Part shown: positions 16,344 through 27,409 of the stretch, piece after piece | Layout of the letters: each line of letters starts with the position of its first letter | How positions within the stretch are numbered: position 1 is the stretch's first letter | NCBI RefSeq assembly: GCF_000741575.1 | Contig: NZ_JGYV01000021.1 | Coordinates: 17,797 to 73,112 of the forward strand | Origin: Bifidobacterium cuniculi | GTDB taxonomy: Bacteria > Actinomycetota > Actinomycetes > Actinomycetales > Bifidobacteriaceae | DNA length: 55,316 bases | Direction of reading: 5' to 3' | Program-made: the position numbers and the translations under genes | The notes under the pieces: model-generated | Told to the model about the DNA's origin: nothing | Databases searched by the model: none | What the model saw: only the letters and a program-made list of their open reading frames with translations

Positions 16344-17954
16344 GTGGAAGAAGAAAAGCAGATGAGCGCACAACAGGCAGACCCGGGCGCGAAGTCCGCC
16401 ATGATCTGGTCGAACGCACTGACCTTGCTGCGCAGCAACTCCGCGTTGACGAGCCGCCAGAAGGGCTGGTTCGAGGGAGTGCTGCCCGAGGCGGTATACG
16501 GGACCACCATCATCCTGGCCGTGGAGAACACGGAGACGCAGCACGTGCTGCAGTCGGAGCTCAACACGCAGCTGCTGCAGGCGCTGGAACTCGCCAACGG
16601 CGGCGTGCCGCTGTTCCCGGCCTTCAAGATCCTCGCGCAGGAGACGCCTGCGGAAGACAACGAGACCCTCCCGGTGAACGTGCCCGAGCAGACACCGGCG
16701 CCGCGTCCGACACAGCCTCGCAAGCCCGTGACGGCCACCTTCCCCGCACAGCCGACCGTCTCGCACTACGACGACGCCGTCGTCCAGACCTTCGACGACA
16801 TCATGCCCGGCACCACCGGCTTCCCGGCCGCCGAGACCGCACCGGCGACCACGTCGCCGAACTTCGTCCCGGCGTCCTTCGGCAGCACGGGCAAGCAGCC
16901 CCGGATCGACCCGGCCACCCACCTGAACCTCAACGACACCTTCGACACCTTCGTGCCGGGCGATTCGAACCGTTTCGCGCGCACGGTCGCCCTGGCGGTG
17001 GCCGAGGGATCCGGCAAGAACTTCAACCCGCTGTGCATCTACGGCGGCTCGGGACTGGGCAAGACGCACCTGCTCAACGCGATCGGCAACTACGCGCTGC
17101 TCAAGCAGCCGAACACGCGCGTGCTGTACGCCACGAGCGAGGAGTTCACCAACGAGTACATCGATTCCCTGCGCCCGGACAAGCCGGGTTCCAACCGCAT
17201 CGGCGCCTTCAACCGCAAATACCGCGAGGTGGACGTCCTGCTCATCGACGACATCCAGTTCCTGGGTGGCAAGAAGGAGACCTTGGAGCAGTTCTTCAAC
17301 ATCTTCAACTCGCTGTACCGTGCCGGCAAGCGCATCGTAATCGTTTCCGACGTGGCTCCGAGGAACCTCAAGGACTTCGAGGAGCGCATGCTCTCGCGCT
17401 TCCAGCAGGGCCTGACCGTGGACGTGCAGCCGCCGGACCTGGAGACGCGCATCGCCATCCTGCGCATGATGGCGGCCAGCGCCGACGCGCGCATCCCCAA
17501 CGACGTGCTCGACCTCATCGCGGAACGCTTCACCGAGAACATCCGCGAGCTCGAGGGCGCCCTCAACCGCGTCACCGCCCTGGCCTCCCTCAACGGACAG
17601 CCCGTGACGCGCGCCCTGGCCGAGCAGACCCTGCAGGACTTCTTCTCCGTTGAAGTCGAGCTCAAGCCCACCGACATCATCGCCAAGGTCGCCAAGTACT
17701 TCCACCTGACCTTCGATGACCTCGTCGGGCCGGGACGCCAGAAGAACATCACCTTGGCCCGTCAGATCGCCATGTACCTCACGCGCGACCTGACGAGCAT
17801 GTCGCTGGTGAACATCGGCCAGGTCTTCGGCGGCCGCGACCACACCACGGTGATGCACAACTGCAAGATCATCTCCGACAACATGCAGGAGAAGCAGGAA
17901 ATCTACAACTACGTGACCGAACTGACAATCCAGCTGCGGCAGCGGATGGACTGA
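16344..17954 (+). CDS. dnaA: Chromosomal replication initiator DnaA
   Basis: AAA+ ATPase that binds DnaA boxes and melts the origin. Domain I (IWSNALTLLRS...) covers residues 20 to about 100, and a Pro/Thr-rich domain II follows. Domain III has Walker A GGSGLGKTH near residues 234-242 and Walker B LLIDDIQFLGGK. Domain IV ends with the DnaA-box reading signature GRDHTTVMHNCKII. Start is either GTG 16344 (536 residues) or ATG 16362 (530 residues); the GGAAGAAG between them suits the ATG. The stop is followed by a 42-bp-arm hairpin that separates it from the origin. Confidence 0.96.
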   Translation: MEEEKQMSAQQADPGAKSAMIWSNALTLLRSNSALTSRQKGWFEGVLPEAVYGTTIILAVENTETQHVLQSELNTQLLQALELANGGVPLFPAFKILAQETPAEDNETLPVNVPEQTPAPRPTQPRKPVTATFPAQPTVSHYDDAVVQTFDDIMPGTTGFPAAETAPATTSPNFVPASFGSTGKQPRIDPATHLNLNDTFDTFVPGDSNRFARTVALAVAEGSGKNFNPLCIYGGSGLGKTHLLNAIGNYALLKQPNTRVLYATSEEFTNEYIDSLRPDKPGSNRIGAFNRKYREVDVLLIDDIQFLGGKKETLEQFFNIFNSLYRAGKRIVIVSDVAPRNLKDFEERMLSRFQQGLTVDVQPPDLETRIAILRMMAASADARIPNDVLDLIAERFTENIRELEGALNRVTALASLNGQPVTRALAEQTLQDFFSVEVELKPTDIIAKVAKYFHLTFDDLVGPGRQKNITLARQIAMYLTRDLTSMSLVNIGQVFGGRDHTTVMHNCKIISDNMQEKQEIYNYVTELTIQLRQRMD

Positions 17955-17992
17955 GAGCGCATGCCTCGAACCAAGCTTCCGCATGTGAAAGC

Positions 17993-18080
17993 AGAAAGCT
18001 CTCGTTTTTTCGTGATATTTCCAAGGCGGCCCGCTCGTGCGGGCCGCCTTGGAAATATCACGAAAAAACGAGAGCTTTCT
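17993..18080. repeat. Giant inverted repeat downstream of dnaA
   Basis: Perfect 42-bp arms around a TCGT loop. Each arm begins with the E2 element (AGAAAGCTCTCG, six T, CGTGATATTTCC) and ends with a GC-rich core (AAGGCGGCCCGC). It is the terminator of dnaA and the boundary of the origin. A T-run sits inside the arm rather than after the stem. Confidence 0.93.
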
Positions 18081-18209
18081 ATAGGCCTTAATCAAAAGAA
18101 CCATGTCCTACGATGATTCCCTCCAAGGCCTGACTTCACCCCTGCCACCCTCCCACTGGGGAAAACCAACTCAGGCGACACACCGAACGATGAGATTTTT
18201 TGGGGAAAG

Positions 18210-18490
18210 TTATCCACATAGTTATCCACAAATGTGGGTAAACTCGGGGGAAATCCCGTGGGTAAATGACCAAAATCAGGGGATGAACGGTGGATAAATC
18301 CACAAAAATTGTGGATAACTAGGAAGGCCTTCCACGGCTGTGGATAAATCGCCTTTTTATCCACACGGAATCCAGATGCCATCCACATCTTCGAATCGGC
18401 CACAATCCACCGACGCGTATGGCTTTCCGCGGTTATCCACATATCCACCGCGCTTATGATGATGATTACTTATCAGAGTTTTTCCTTTCA
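18210..18490. other. oriC: Replication origin oriC (dnaA-dnaN intergenic region)
   Basis: Six perfect DnaA boxes (TTATCCACA or its complement) lie at 18210-18218, 18222-18230, 18310-18318, 18339-18347, 18357-18365 and 18433-18441. Several degenerate ones are interspersed (for example GTGGATAAA at 18290). The first two are 12 bp apart. A/T-rich stretches near 18190-18208 and 18453-18490 (TTATGATGATGATTACTT) are candidates for the unwinding element. The 650-bp region has no gene, and position between dnaA and dnaN is the canonical Gram-positive origin. Confidence 0.9.
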
Positions 18491-18605
18491 CCATCATCAT
18501 GGAACCCTTCGAAAGCGGACATCTGCGGATCGCGAGCGGAAAAGCAATGGAGCGGATAGAATGAACTGCAGCGACTACCTGACCCGTGCGCATTGAAGGA
18601 GCAGC

Positions 18606-19733
18606 ATGAAAGTAGAAGTCAACTCGACGTCGTTCGCGGATGCAGTGGCATGGACCACGAGCGTGCTCGATGCCCGCCCGACCAACCCGATCCTCGCAGG
18701 CATCAAGCTCGAGGCCGCGGACGGAGCACTGCAACTGTCGGCCTTCACGTACGAACTGTCCGCACGCGACCACATCGAGGCCGGAGTTGACGAGGCCGGC
18801 ACGGTCGTCGTGCAGGGCAAGCTCCTCGCCGACATCAGCAAGTCGCTGCCCTCAGAGAAAGCGTATCTGGCCACCGACGGCTCCACGATGACCATCACGT
18901 CCGGCAAGTCGACCTTCACGCTGCAGCTCATGCCGGAAAGCGAATACCCGGACCTGCCCGCCCTGCCGCCGCTGCTCGGCCAAGTCGACGCACAGACCTT
19001 CACCCAGGCGGTGAACCAGGCCGCGGTCGCCGTCTCCCGCGAGGAAACCCGCCCGGTGCTCACCGCGGTGCAGATGCGCTTCCAGGGCGACACGGTGACC
19101 ATGTCCTCCACGGACCGCTACCGCCTGGCACGCTCCATCTTCCAGTGGACCCCGCAGCAGGCCGATCTCGACGCCGTGGCCCTCGTCGGCGGCCAGCACC
19201 TGCGCGACATCTCCCGTTCCATCGACGAACACCAGAACGTGCAGGTCTACCTCGACACGGAACACCCCAGCCTGATCGGTGTGGAGAACGCCGGCCGCGT
19301 ATCCACCGTCCAACTCATCGACGGCGAGTTCCCGGCCGTCGACCGCCTCTACGCCGATTCCTACCCCATCCACGCCGTGCTCGACAAGCACAAGCTCATC
19401 GACGCCATCAAGCGCGTGGCCCTGGTCGCCGAACGCAACGCGCCGATCCGCATGGTCTTCGCCGGCCAGGAGGTCACGCTCACCGCTGGCGGCGCCGCCG
19501 ACGAGGCAGCCGCGAACGACGTGCTCGACGTGGACCTCGACGGCGAGGACATCACCGTCGCCTTCAACCCGAACTACCTGCGCGAAGGCCTGAGCGCGAT
19601 CGCCGAGCCCTTCATCCGCATGAAGATGACCACCGCCGTCAAGCCCGTGGAATTCAACGGCCAGCAGGAAGCCGACTCCGAGGAGTCGATGAACTACCGG
19701 TACCTGCTGGTGCCGATGAGGTTCAACAGCTGA
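18606..19733 (+). CDS. dnaN: DNA polymerase III beta subunit (sliding clamp)
   Basis: Ring-shaped clamp that tethers polymerase and other enzymes to DNA. The 375-residue length and the three-domain pattern fit, with EESMNYRYLLVPMRF at the C-terminus. The ATG at 18606 has GAAGGAGC upstream. A short, acidic insert around residues 295-320 is unremarkable for actinobacteria. It is the first gene after oriC and is followed by an E1-type hairpin before recF. Confidence 0.96.
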   Translation: MKVEVNSTSFADAVAWTTSVLDARPTNPILAGIKLEAADGALQLSAFTYELSARDHIEAGVDEAGTVVVQGKLLADISKSLPSEKAYLATDGSTMTITSGKSTFTLQLMPESEYPDLPALPPLLGQVDAQTFTQAVNQAAVAVSREETRPVLTAVQMRFQGDTVTMSSTDRYRLARSIFQWTPQQADLDAVALVGGQHLRDISRSIDEHQNVQVYLDTEHPSLIGVENAGRVSTVQLIDGEFPAVDRLYADSYPIHAVLDKHKLIDAIKRVALVAERNAPIRMVFAGQEVTLTAGGAADEAAANDVLDVDLDGEDITVAFNPNYLREGLSAIAEPFIRMKMTTAVKPVEFNGQQEADSEESMNYRYLLVPMRFNS

Positions 19734-19736
19734 CCT

Positions 19737-19767
19737 AGTTTTTGTTCGAAAAATGAACAAAAACTTC
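19737..19767. terminator. E1-type hairpin between dnaN and recF
   Basis: AGTTTTTGTTC, GAAAAAT loop, GAACAAAAACT: a short palindrome 4 nt after the dnaN stop. It is almost the same as the core of the giant repeat at 21414-21533. It could reduce transcription from dnaN into recF. Confidence 0.65.
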
Positions 19768-19792
19768 CCTGACCAACGGAAGCGCCATATCC

Positions 19793-20905
19793 ATGCATCT
19801 TTCCCGCCTCGCCCTGGACCACTTCAGGTCCTGGGACCACCTGGTCCTGGACCTGGGGCCCGGGGTCACCATCCTCCAGGGACCGAACGGGCTGGGCAAG
19901 ACCAACATCGTGGAGGCGGTGGAGGTGCTCGCCACGGGCGGCTCGCACCGCACCTCCTCGTCGCTGCCGCTCGTCCAGCGCGGGCAGCCTGCGGCCACCA
20001 TACGCGCCAACGTCACCGATGGCGACCGCACGGTCACCTACGAGGCCACGATCCGCGCGAAAGGCGCCAACCGTGCGCGCATCAACGGCGGACCGTCGCT
20101 CTACATGAGGCAGATCGTCGGCGACATCCCCGTCGTGGCCTTCACGCCCGAGGACCAGGCCATCGTCGCCGGCGACCCGTCGGCACGCCGCACCTTCCTC
20201 AACCAGGCGGCCTGCCAGCTCATCCCCGGCTACGCGCAGTCCCTCCAGCAGTTCACGCACGTGGCCAAGCAACGTGCCGCCCTGCTGCGCCAGCTCGCGC
20301 AGTCCGACTCCTTCGATGCGGCGCGCGACGCCGCCCTGAGCGGCCTGGAGACCTGGACCGGCCACTACATCACGCTCGGCCTCGAACTGACGCGTGCACG
20401 CCAGCGGCTCATCGACCGGCTGCAGGAACCCTTCTCCCGGCTTGTGCAGCGGCTCGCCGGCGAAGACGTGCGGCTGCAGTACGAGCCGTCCTTCACCGAG
20501 GTCGCCTCCGACAGCCCGGAAACCGCCGTCAGCGCGCACTTCCAGCGGCTCTACGCCGGCGAGGTCGCGCGCGGACAGAACCTCATCGGACCGCAGCGCG
20601 ACGACCTGGCCGTGCTCATCGACGACGTCCCGGCACGCGAATTCGCCTCCAACGGGCAACTGTGGACCCTGGCGCTGGCCCTGCGCATGGCCGTCCACGA
20701 GCTGCTGTCCGCCATGCACGGCGAGCCACCCATCGTCATCCTCGACGACGTCTTCTCGCAGCTCGACGAGGCACGCCGCGCACAGATCCTCGACTTCGCG
20801 CAGGGACAGCCACAGGTGCTCGTCACCGTCGCCGCGGCCAGCGACATCCCGCCGCTCGGCGACGCGCGGGTCGTCGACGTGGCGCAGCTGGGCGGGGAGG
20901 ACTGA
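19793..20905 (+). CDS. recF: DNA replication and repair protein RecF
   Basis: SMC-like ATPase that helps load RecA at gaps. The 370-residue protein begins MHLSRLALDHFRSW, with Walker A GPNGLGKTN near residues 30-38, the ABC-type signature region GQNLIGPQRDDL, and Walker B IVILDDVFSQLDEAR. The ATG at 19793 is preceded by a GGAAG at long spacing. It lies in the conserved dnaN-recF-dciA order and is separated from the next gene by 1 nt. Confidence 0.95.
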   Translation: MHLSRLALDHFRSWDHLVLDLGPGVTILQGPNGLGKTNIVEAVEVLATGGSHRTSSSLPLVQRGQPAATIRANVTDGDRTVTYEATIRAKGANRARINGGPSLYMRQIVGDIPVVAFTPEDQAIVAGDPSARRTFLNQAACQLIPGYAQSLQQFTHVAKQRAALLRQLAQSDSFDAARDAALSGLETWTGHYITLGLELTRARQRLIDRLQEPFSRLVQRLAGEDVRLQYEPSFTEVASDSPETAVSAHFQRLYAGEVARGQNLIGPQRDDLAVLIDDVPAREFASNGQLWTLALALRMAVHELLSAMHGEPPIVILDDVFSQLDEARRAQILDFAQGQPQVLVTVAAASDIPPLGDARVVDVAQLGGED

Positions 20906-20906
20906 C

Positions 20907-21422
20907 GTGCGCCCGCCCATCGTCGTCACGCTCAGGCTCGACGAGCGCACCCTCGCCGCCGAGGAATACGAACGGATCACCGAACGCGCCGGCGTGCTCG
21001 CCGAGCGGCGTGCGGCCAGCGAACAGGCCCGTCGGGAAGCCTTCGAGAACTTCGGCAAGCCAGGCCGCGACGCCGCACGGCTCGGCGGCCTCTTCGGCGA
21101 GCTCATCGAGCGCAACGGCTGGAAACCGCACATGCAGATGGCGCAGCTGGGAGGCGACTGGGCGTCCATCGTCGGACCCGCACTGGGCGCGCATACGCGC
21201 GTCGACTCGCTGCGCGACGGCGTGCTGACGATCCGCGCCGACTCCCCCGCCTGGACGACCACCCTCAAGGGCATCCTGCCCCAGGTGAGGCAGACAATCG
21301 CCGTCAAGCTGGAGGGCCTGCGGATCGACGAGGTGCGCGTCATAGGCCCGCAGGCCCACGGCCCCGGCATGCGCAAGCGGATGTATGTGCAGAGCCAGAT
21401 AAGGGGGCGGGGTCGGCGGTGA
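20907..21422 (+). CDS. dciA: DciA-type helicase-loading factor (DUF721)
   Basis: DUF721/DciA proteins interact with and help load the replicative helicase in bacteria lacking DnaC/DnaI. The 171-residue product has a coiled N-terminal segment and the core GWKPHMQMAQLGGDWASIVGP followed by a DGVLTIRADSPAW strand pair, typical of the family. The GTG start is 1 nt after the recF stop. The last two arginine codons and TGA are inside the left arm of the following giant inverted repeat. Position between recF and gyrB is the usual actinobacterial one. Confidence 0.85.
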   Translation: MRPPIVVTLRLDERTLAAEEYERITERAGVLAERRAASEQARREAFENFGKPGRDAARLGGLFGELIERNGWKPHMQMAQLGGDWASIVGPALGAHTRVDSLRDGVLTIRADSPAWTTTLKGILPQVRQTIAVKLEGLRIDEVRVIGPQAHGPGMRKRMYVQSQIRGRGRR

Positions 21423-21533
21423 GTTGTGTGGCCCTGTTGCCCCCTCCGCCCCGCCCCTAGTTTTTGTTCGAAAAAATGAACAAAAACTAGGGGCGGGGCG
21501 GAGGGGGCAACAGGGCCACACAACTCACCGCCG
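21414..21533. repeat. Giant inverted repeat between dciA and gyrB
   Basis: A 120-bp palindrome, perfect apart from the short central loop, with arms of about 56 bp. The left arm starts within the last codons of dciA. The core is an E1-like element (TAGTTTTTGTTC, GAAAAAAT, GAACAAAAACTA) instead of having E1 at the outer ends. It ends about 30 nt before the gyrB promoter. Confidence 0.93.
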
Positions 21534-21564
21534 TCTTGGACAGAATGCGCAGATTCCTCTCTGG

Positions 21565-21593
21565 CTGACGAGGTCCCTATGCATGAGTAGAAT
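21565..21593 (+). promoter_or_regulatory. gyrB promoter
   Basis: CTGACG at 21565-21570 and TAGAAT at 21588-21593, separated by 17 nt, form a good housekeeping sigma promoter. The predicted start is near 21600. That leaves a leader of about 100 nt before the gyrB GTG at 21702. Confidence 0.65.
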
Positions 21594-21609
21594 ATCCAGT
21601 AGAACAGGT

Positions 21610-21633
21610 AAACGCCCACACGGGCGTTTTATT
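21610..21633 (+). terminator. Hairpin in the gyrB leader (attenuator or 5' stabiliser)
   Basis: AAACGCCC, ACAC loop, GGGCGTTT followed by TATT: a small terminator-shaped stem about 10 nt after the predicted start of the gyrB mRNA. So close to the 5' end it may protect the transcript rather than stop it; attenuation is the alternative. Confidence 0.5.
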
Positions 21634-21701
21634 CGTGTTACAGGGCATATCGCTCTGCGAGAACCCCCTCTCGTGCAACCGAATCAGAGAAAGGAATCTC
21701 T

Positions 21702-23768
<2,067 letters not shown>

Positions 23769-23770
23769 GA

Positions 23771-23862
23771 GTTGGTGTGGTGTCTGTCGGTCGGTCTGCC
23801 GCCCTGCCGGTGCCTGCGGGCACCGGCAGGGCGGCAGACCGACCGACAGACACCACACCAAC
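23771..23862. repeat. Giant inverted repeat between gyrB and gyrA
   Basis: Perfect 44-bp arms and a 4-nt loop, beginning 2 nt after the gyrB stop. The arms have no T-run and no E1 module; they contain GTTGGTGTGGTGTCTGTCGG and a CCGGTGCC core. Lying between two co-directional gyrase genes, it must stop or strongly reduce transcription or mark an RNase III cleavage site. Confidence 0.93.
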
Positions 23863-23905
23863 CACCTGCGCAACGTGACCAACACCAACATAAAGGACCT
23901 TTGAA

Positions 23906-26635
23906 GTGGCAGACGACAACCAGTACAACGACGGGGCCGACGACGACCTGATCCTCCCCGACGGCTCGCTCGAGCCCCTCAGCCCGCAGGAAGCGGACAA
24001 CACCGACTACGGCCTGCTGGTGGGCCAGCGCGTCCAGCCGGTCGACCTGCAGGAGGAGATGCGCCAGTCGTACCTCTCCTACGCGCTCTCCGTGATCGTC
24101 GAACGCGCCCTGCCGGACGTGCGCGACGGCATGAAGCCGGTGCACCGCCGCGTCGTGTATGCGATGTACGACGGCGGCTACCGCCCCGACCGCGGCTACA
24201 ACAAGTGCTCGCGCGTCGTCGGCGACGTCATGGGCAAGTACCATCCGCACGGCGACGCCGCCATCTACGACACGCTCGTGCGCATGGCGCAGTCGTGGTC
24301 GATGCGCTACCTGCTCGTCGACGGCCAGGGCAACTTCGGCTCCCCCGGCGACGACCCCGCGGCCGCCATGCGTTACACGGAGTGCCGCATGGCGCCCCTC
24401 GCCATGGAGCTCGTGCGCGACATCGACAAGGACACCGTCGACTTCGTGCCCAACTACGACGGCAAGACGCAGGAGCCGACCGTGCTGCCCGCGCGCTTCC
24501 CCAACCTCCTGGTCAACGGCTCCTCCGGCATTGCCGTCGGCATGGCCACCAACATCCCCCCGCACAACATGCGCGAGGTCGCCGACGGCGTGCACTGGGC
24601 ACTCGACCATCCCGAAGCCAGCCGCGAGGAGCTGCTCAACGCGCTCATCGAACGCATCAAGGGACCAGACTTCCCCACCGGCGCCACCATCCTGGGCCAC
24701 AAGGGCATCGAGCAGGCGTACCGCACCGGCCGCGGCCTGATCACCATGCGCGCCGTCGTCAACACCGAGGAAATCAAGGGCCGCATGTGCCTGGTGGTCA
24801 CCGAACTGCCCTACCAGGTCAACCCGGACCGCCTCGTCGCCTCCATCCGCGAGTCCGTGCGCGACGGCAAGATCACCGGCATCGCCGACATGCGCGACGA
24901 GACCTCCGGCCGCACCGGCCAGCGCCTCGTGCTCGTGCTCAAGCGCGACGCCGTGCCCAAGGTCGTGCTCAACAACCTCTACAAGCACACGCAGCTGCAG
25001 CAGACCTTCGGCGCGAACATGCTCGCCCTAGTCGACGGCGTGCCGCGCACCCTCAGCCTGGACGCCTTCATCCGCCACTGGGTGAACCACCAGCTCGACG
25101 TCATCGCACGCCGCACCGCCTACCTCAAGCGCGAGGCCGAGGAACGCGACCACATCCTGCAGGGCTACCTCAAGGCGCTCGACATGATCGACGAGGTCAT
25201 CCACCTCATCCGCGAGTCGCGCACCGTCGACATCGCCCGCGAGGGCCTCATGAAGCTGCTCGACGTGGACGAGGTGCAGGCCGATGCCATCCTCGCCATG
25301 CAGCTGCGCCGCCTGGCCGCGCTCGAACGCCAGAAGATCCTCGACGAGCACGACGAGCTCATGCGCCGCATCACCGACTACGCGGACATCCTCGCCCGCC
25401 CGGAGCGCCAGCGCGCCATCGTCGGCGACGAGCTCGACGAGATCGTCGCCAAGTATGGCGACGACCGCCGCACCAGGATCCTGCCCTTCTCCGGCGAGAT
25501 GAACGTCGAGGACCTCATCGCCGAGGAGAACGTGGTGGTGACCGTCACGCACGCAGGCTTCATCAAGCGCACCAAGGCCGACGAGTACCGCGCCCAGCAC
25601 CGCGGCGGCAAGGGCATCAAGGGCACCAAGCTGCGCGAGGACGACGTGGTCGACCACTTCTTCCTCACCAGCACGCACAACTGGCTGCTCTTCTTCACCG
25701 ACCGCGGCCGCGTCTACCGCTGCAAGGCCTACGAGCTGCCCGAGGGGTCGCGTGACTCCAAGGGCCAGCACGTGGCGAACCTGCTGCAGTTCCAGCCCGA
25801 CGAGACCATCCAGACCGTGCTGTCCATCCCGAACTACGAGGTGGCAAAGTACCTGGTGCTGGCCACCCGCTCCGGCAAGGTCAAGAAGACGCGCCTGAGC
25901 GAGTACGACTCCTCGCGCCAGGGCGGCCTCATCGCCGTGCGCCTCATGGGCGGCGAGGGCGGCGAGCCGGCCGACGAGCTGATCGGCGCCAACCTGTGCA
26001 ACGCCGAGGACGACATCATCCTCGTGTCCCGCAACGGCATGAGCCTGAAGTTCCGTGCCGATGACGAGCAGCTGCGCCCGATGGGACGCCAGACCGCCGG
26101 CGTGCAGGGCATGAAGTTCCGTGAGGGCGACGAGTTGCTCGCCATGGATGTCATCTGGGGCGACAGCGACAAGGACCTCTTCGTGGTCACCAACGAGGGC
26201 TTCGCCAAGCGCACCGCGCTCTCCGAGTACCGCCTGCAGGGCCGCAACGGCCTGGGCGTCAAGGCCGTCCAGCTCGTGGAAGGCCGCGGCTACCTCATCG
26301 GCGCGCTCGTCGTGTCCGGGTCGGACCAGATCATGGCGATCATGAAGTCCGGCAAGGTGATCCGCTCCGATGTCGCCGAGGTCAAGCGCACCGGCCGCAC
26401 CACGCAGGGCGTGACCTTCGCCAAGCCCGACAAGGGCGACGAGCTGATCTCCATCGCCCGCAACGCCGAGACCGAGGACGCCGCCGACGGCGAGACCGCC
26501 ACGGTGGCCGACGCCGCCGGCGCTACCTCCACCGAACCCGCACCCGGAGAGCCGACCTTCGAGGTGCACGAGGACCATGACATGCCCGTCGTCACCGAGG
26601 AATCCGCCGCCATCGAGCGTACGGACGAGGAGTAG
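23906..26635 (+). CDS. gyrA: DNA gyrase subunit A
   Basis: Breakage-reunion subunit of gyrase. The 909-residue protein has the catalytic tyrosine in AAMRYTEC (Y157) and the quinolone region [12 protein letters not shown], where the position equal to E. coli Ser83 is alanine (A118) and Asp87 is kept (D122). The C-terminal beta-pinwheel repeats follow (for example [12 protein letters not shown]) with an acidic, disordered tail. GTG 23906 has AAAGGA 8 nt upstream. Continuing transcription probably includes the DUF3566 gene 60 nt downstream. Confidence 0.97.
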   Translation: MADDNQYNDGADDDLILPDGSLEPLSPQEADNTDYGLLVGQRVQPVDLQEEMRQSYLSYALSVIVERALPDVRDGMKPVHRRVVYAMYDGGYRPDRGYNKCSRVVGDVMGKYHPHGDAAIYDTLVRMAQSWSMRYLLVDGQGNFGSPGDDPAAAMRYTECRMAPLAMELVRDIDKDTVDFVPNYDGKTQEPTVLPARFPNLLVNGSSGIAVGMATNIPPHNMREVADGVHWALDHPEASREELLNALIERIKGPDFPTGATILGHKGIEQAYRTGRGLITMRAVVNTEEIKGRMCLVVTELPYQVNPDRLVASIRESVRDGKITGIADMRDETSGRTGQRLVLVLKRDAVPKVVLNNLYKHTQLQQTFGANMLALVDGVPRTLSLDAFIRHWVNHQLDVIARRTAYLKREAEERDHILQGYLKALDMIDEVIHLIRESRTVDIAREGLMKLLDVDEVQADAILAMQLRRLAALERQKILDEHDELMRRITDYADILARPERQRAIVGDELDEIVAKYGDDRRTRILPFSGEMNVEDLIAEENVVVTVTHAGFIKRTKADEYRAQHRGGKGIKGTKLREDDVVDHFFLTSTHNWLLFFTDRGRVYRCKAYELPEGSRDSKGQHVANLLQFQPDETIQTVLSIPNYEVAKYLVLATRSGKVKKTRLSEYDSSRQGGLIAVRLMGGEGGEPADELIGANLCNAEDDIILVSRNGMSLKFRADDEQLRPMGRQTAGVQGMKFREGDELLAMDVIWGDSDKDLFVVTNEGFAKRTALSEYRLQGRNGLGVKAVQLVEGRGYLIGALVVSGSDQIMAIMKSGKVIRSDVAEVKRTGRTTQGVTFAKPDKGDELISIARNAETEDAADGETATVADAAGATSTEPAPGEPTFEVHEDHDMPVVTEESAAIERTDEE

Positions 26636-26695
26636 GCAGTCACGAACCGTTGGTAATCTCGAACCTTAGGCTTTGACCATCAAGGAGCACATGCT

Positions 26696-27226
26696 ATGAG
26701 CGACATGAGCGATACTGTCGCGCCGCAGCCGCAGCAGCCGGCGCCTGATCCGCAGGCCCCGCGCACTGCCCGGTCGGCGTCCAACCAGCCGCTGATCGCG
26801 GACAAGGACCACCCGGAAAGCAACCGCCCGGTGCGCCCCATCAAGAAGCGCGGCAAGAAGCCGCGAGCCCGGCGCATGAACCTGTCGCTGACGCGCGTCA
26901 GCGCCTGGTCCGTGGCCAAGGTGACCTTCATGCTGGCACTCGCCGGCGCGATCATCCAGGTCATCGCGGTGGCACTGCTGTGGGGCATGCTCAAGGTGGT
27001 CGGCGTGTTCGACCAGGTCACCACCATCGTCTCGTCCGCGGGCCTCGACGCAGGCGGTTTCGACCTGACCAACATCCTGTCGCTGCCCACCGTGCTGTCC
27101 GCGGTGACCATCTTCTCCATCGTGGAGATGGTGCTCGTCACCGTGCTGGTGACCATCTTCGCGCTGCTCTACAACGTGGTCAGCGCGCTGGTCGGCGGTG
27201 TGCACATCACGCTGGGCGACGACTGA
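26696..27226 (+). CDS. DUF3566 membrane protein
   Basis: A 176-residue protein with a Pro/Gln-rich, basic cytoplasmic N-terminus (about 65 residues) and two membrane helices: ALAGAIIQVIAVALLWGML and VEMVLVTVLVTIFALLYNVV. The segment RRMNLSLTRVSAWSVAKVTF matches the DUF3566 family found after gyrA in many actinobacteria; the molecular role is unknown. The ATG at 26696 has AAGGAG 8 nt upstream. In other actinobacteria tRNA-Ile and tRNA-Ala follow here; in this genome those two lie 10 kb away at 36769-36949. Confidence 0.85.
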   Translation: MSDMSDTVAPQPQQPAPDPQAPRTARSASNQPLIADKDHPESNRPVRPIKKRGKKPRARRMNLSLTRVSAWSVAKVTFMLALAGAIIQVIAVALLWGMLKVVGVFDQVTTIVSSAGLDAGGFDLTNILSLPTVLSAVTIFSIVEMVLVTVLVTIFALLYNVVSALVGGVHITLGDD

Positions 27227-27232
27227 CAGCTC

Positions 27233-27388
27233 CGAGAAATTGTTCATTTTTTCGAACAAAATCTAGGGGAGGGGCGCAGTTATAGGGGGCGTCGGCACGC
27301 CGTCGGACAACCGTCCGACGGCGTGCCGACGCCCCCTATAACTGCGCCCCTCCCCTAGATTTTGTTCGAAAAAATGAACAATTTCTCG
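27233..27388. repeat. Giant inverted repeat after the DUF3566 gene
   Basis: Perfect 76-bp arms around an AACC loop. The outer 33 bp of each arm are the E1 element (GAGAAATTGTTCA, T-run, CGAACAAAATCTAG). The middle is locus-specific. The centre is the E4 core GCACGCCGTCGGAC and its complement. It ends just before the leaderless promoter of the next gene. Confidence 0.94.
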
Positions 27389-27409
27389 CGTGTATTACAC
27401 TGGGGCATC

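Noticed and set aside
26691..26699. ATG CTA TGA mini-frame before the DUF3566 gene
   Set aside because: The ribosome site is only 3 nt away, too close, and perfectly placed for the real ATG at 26696.
27362..27409. Start of the VanZ protein at ATGAACAATTTC in the hairpin
   Set aside because: This ATG is part of the E1 element present at many unrelated sites; the leaderless ATG at 27410 fits the family start.
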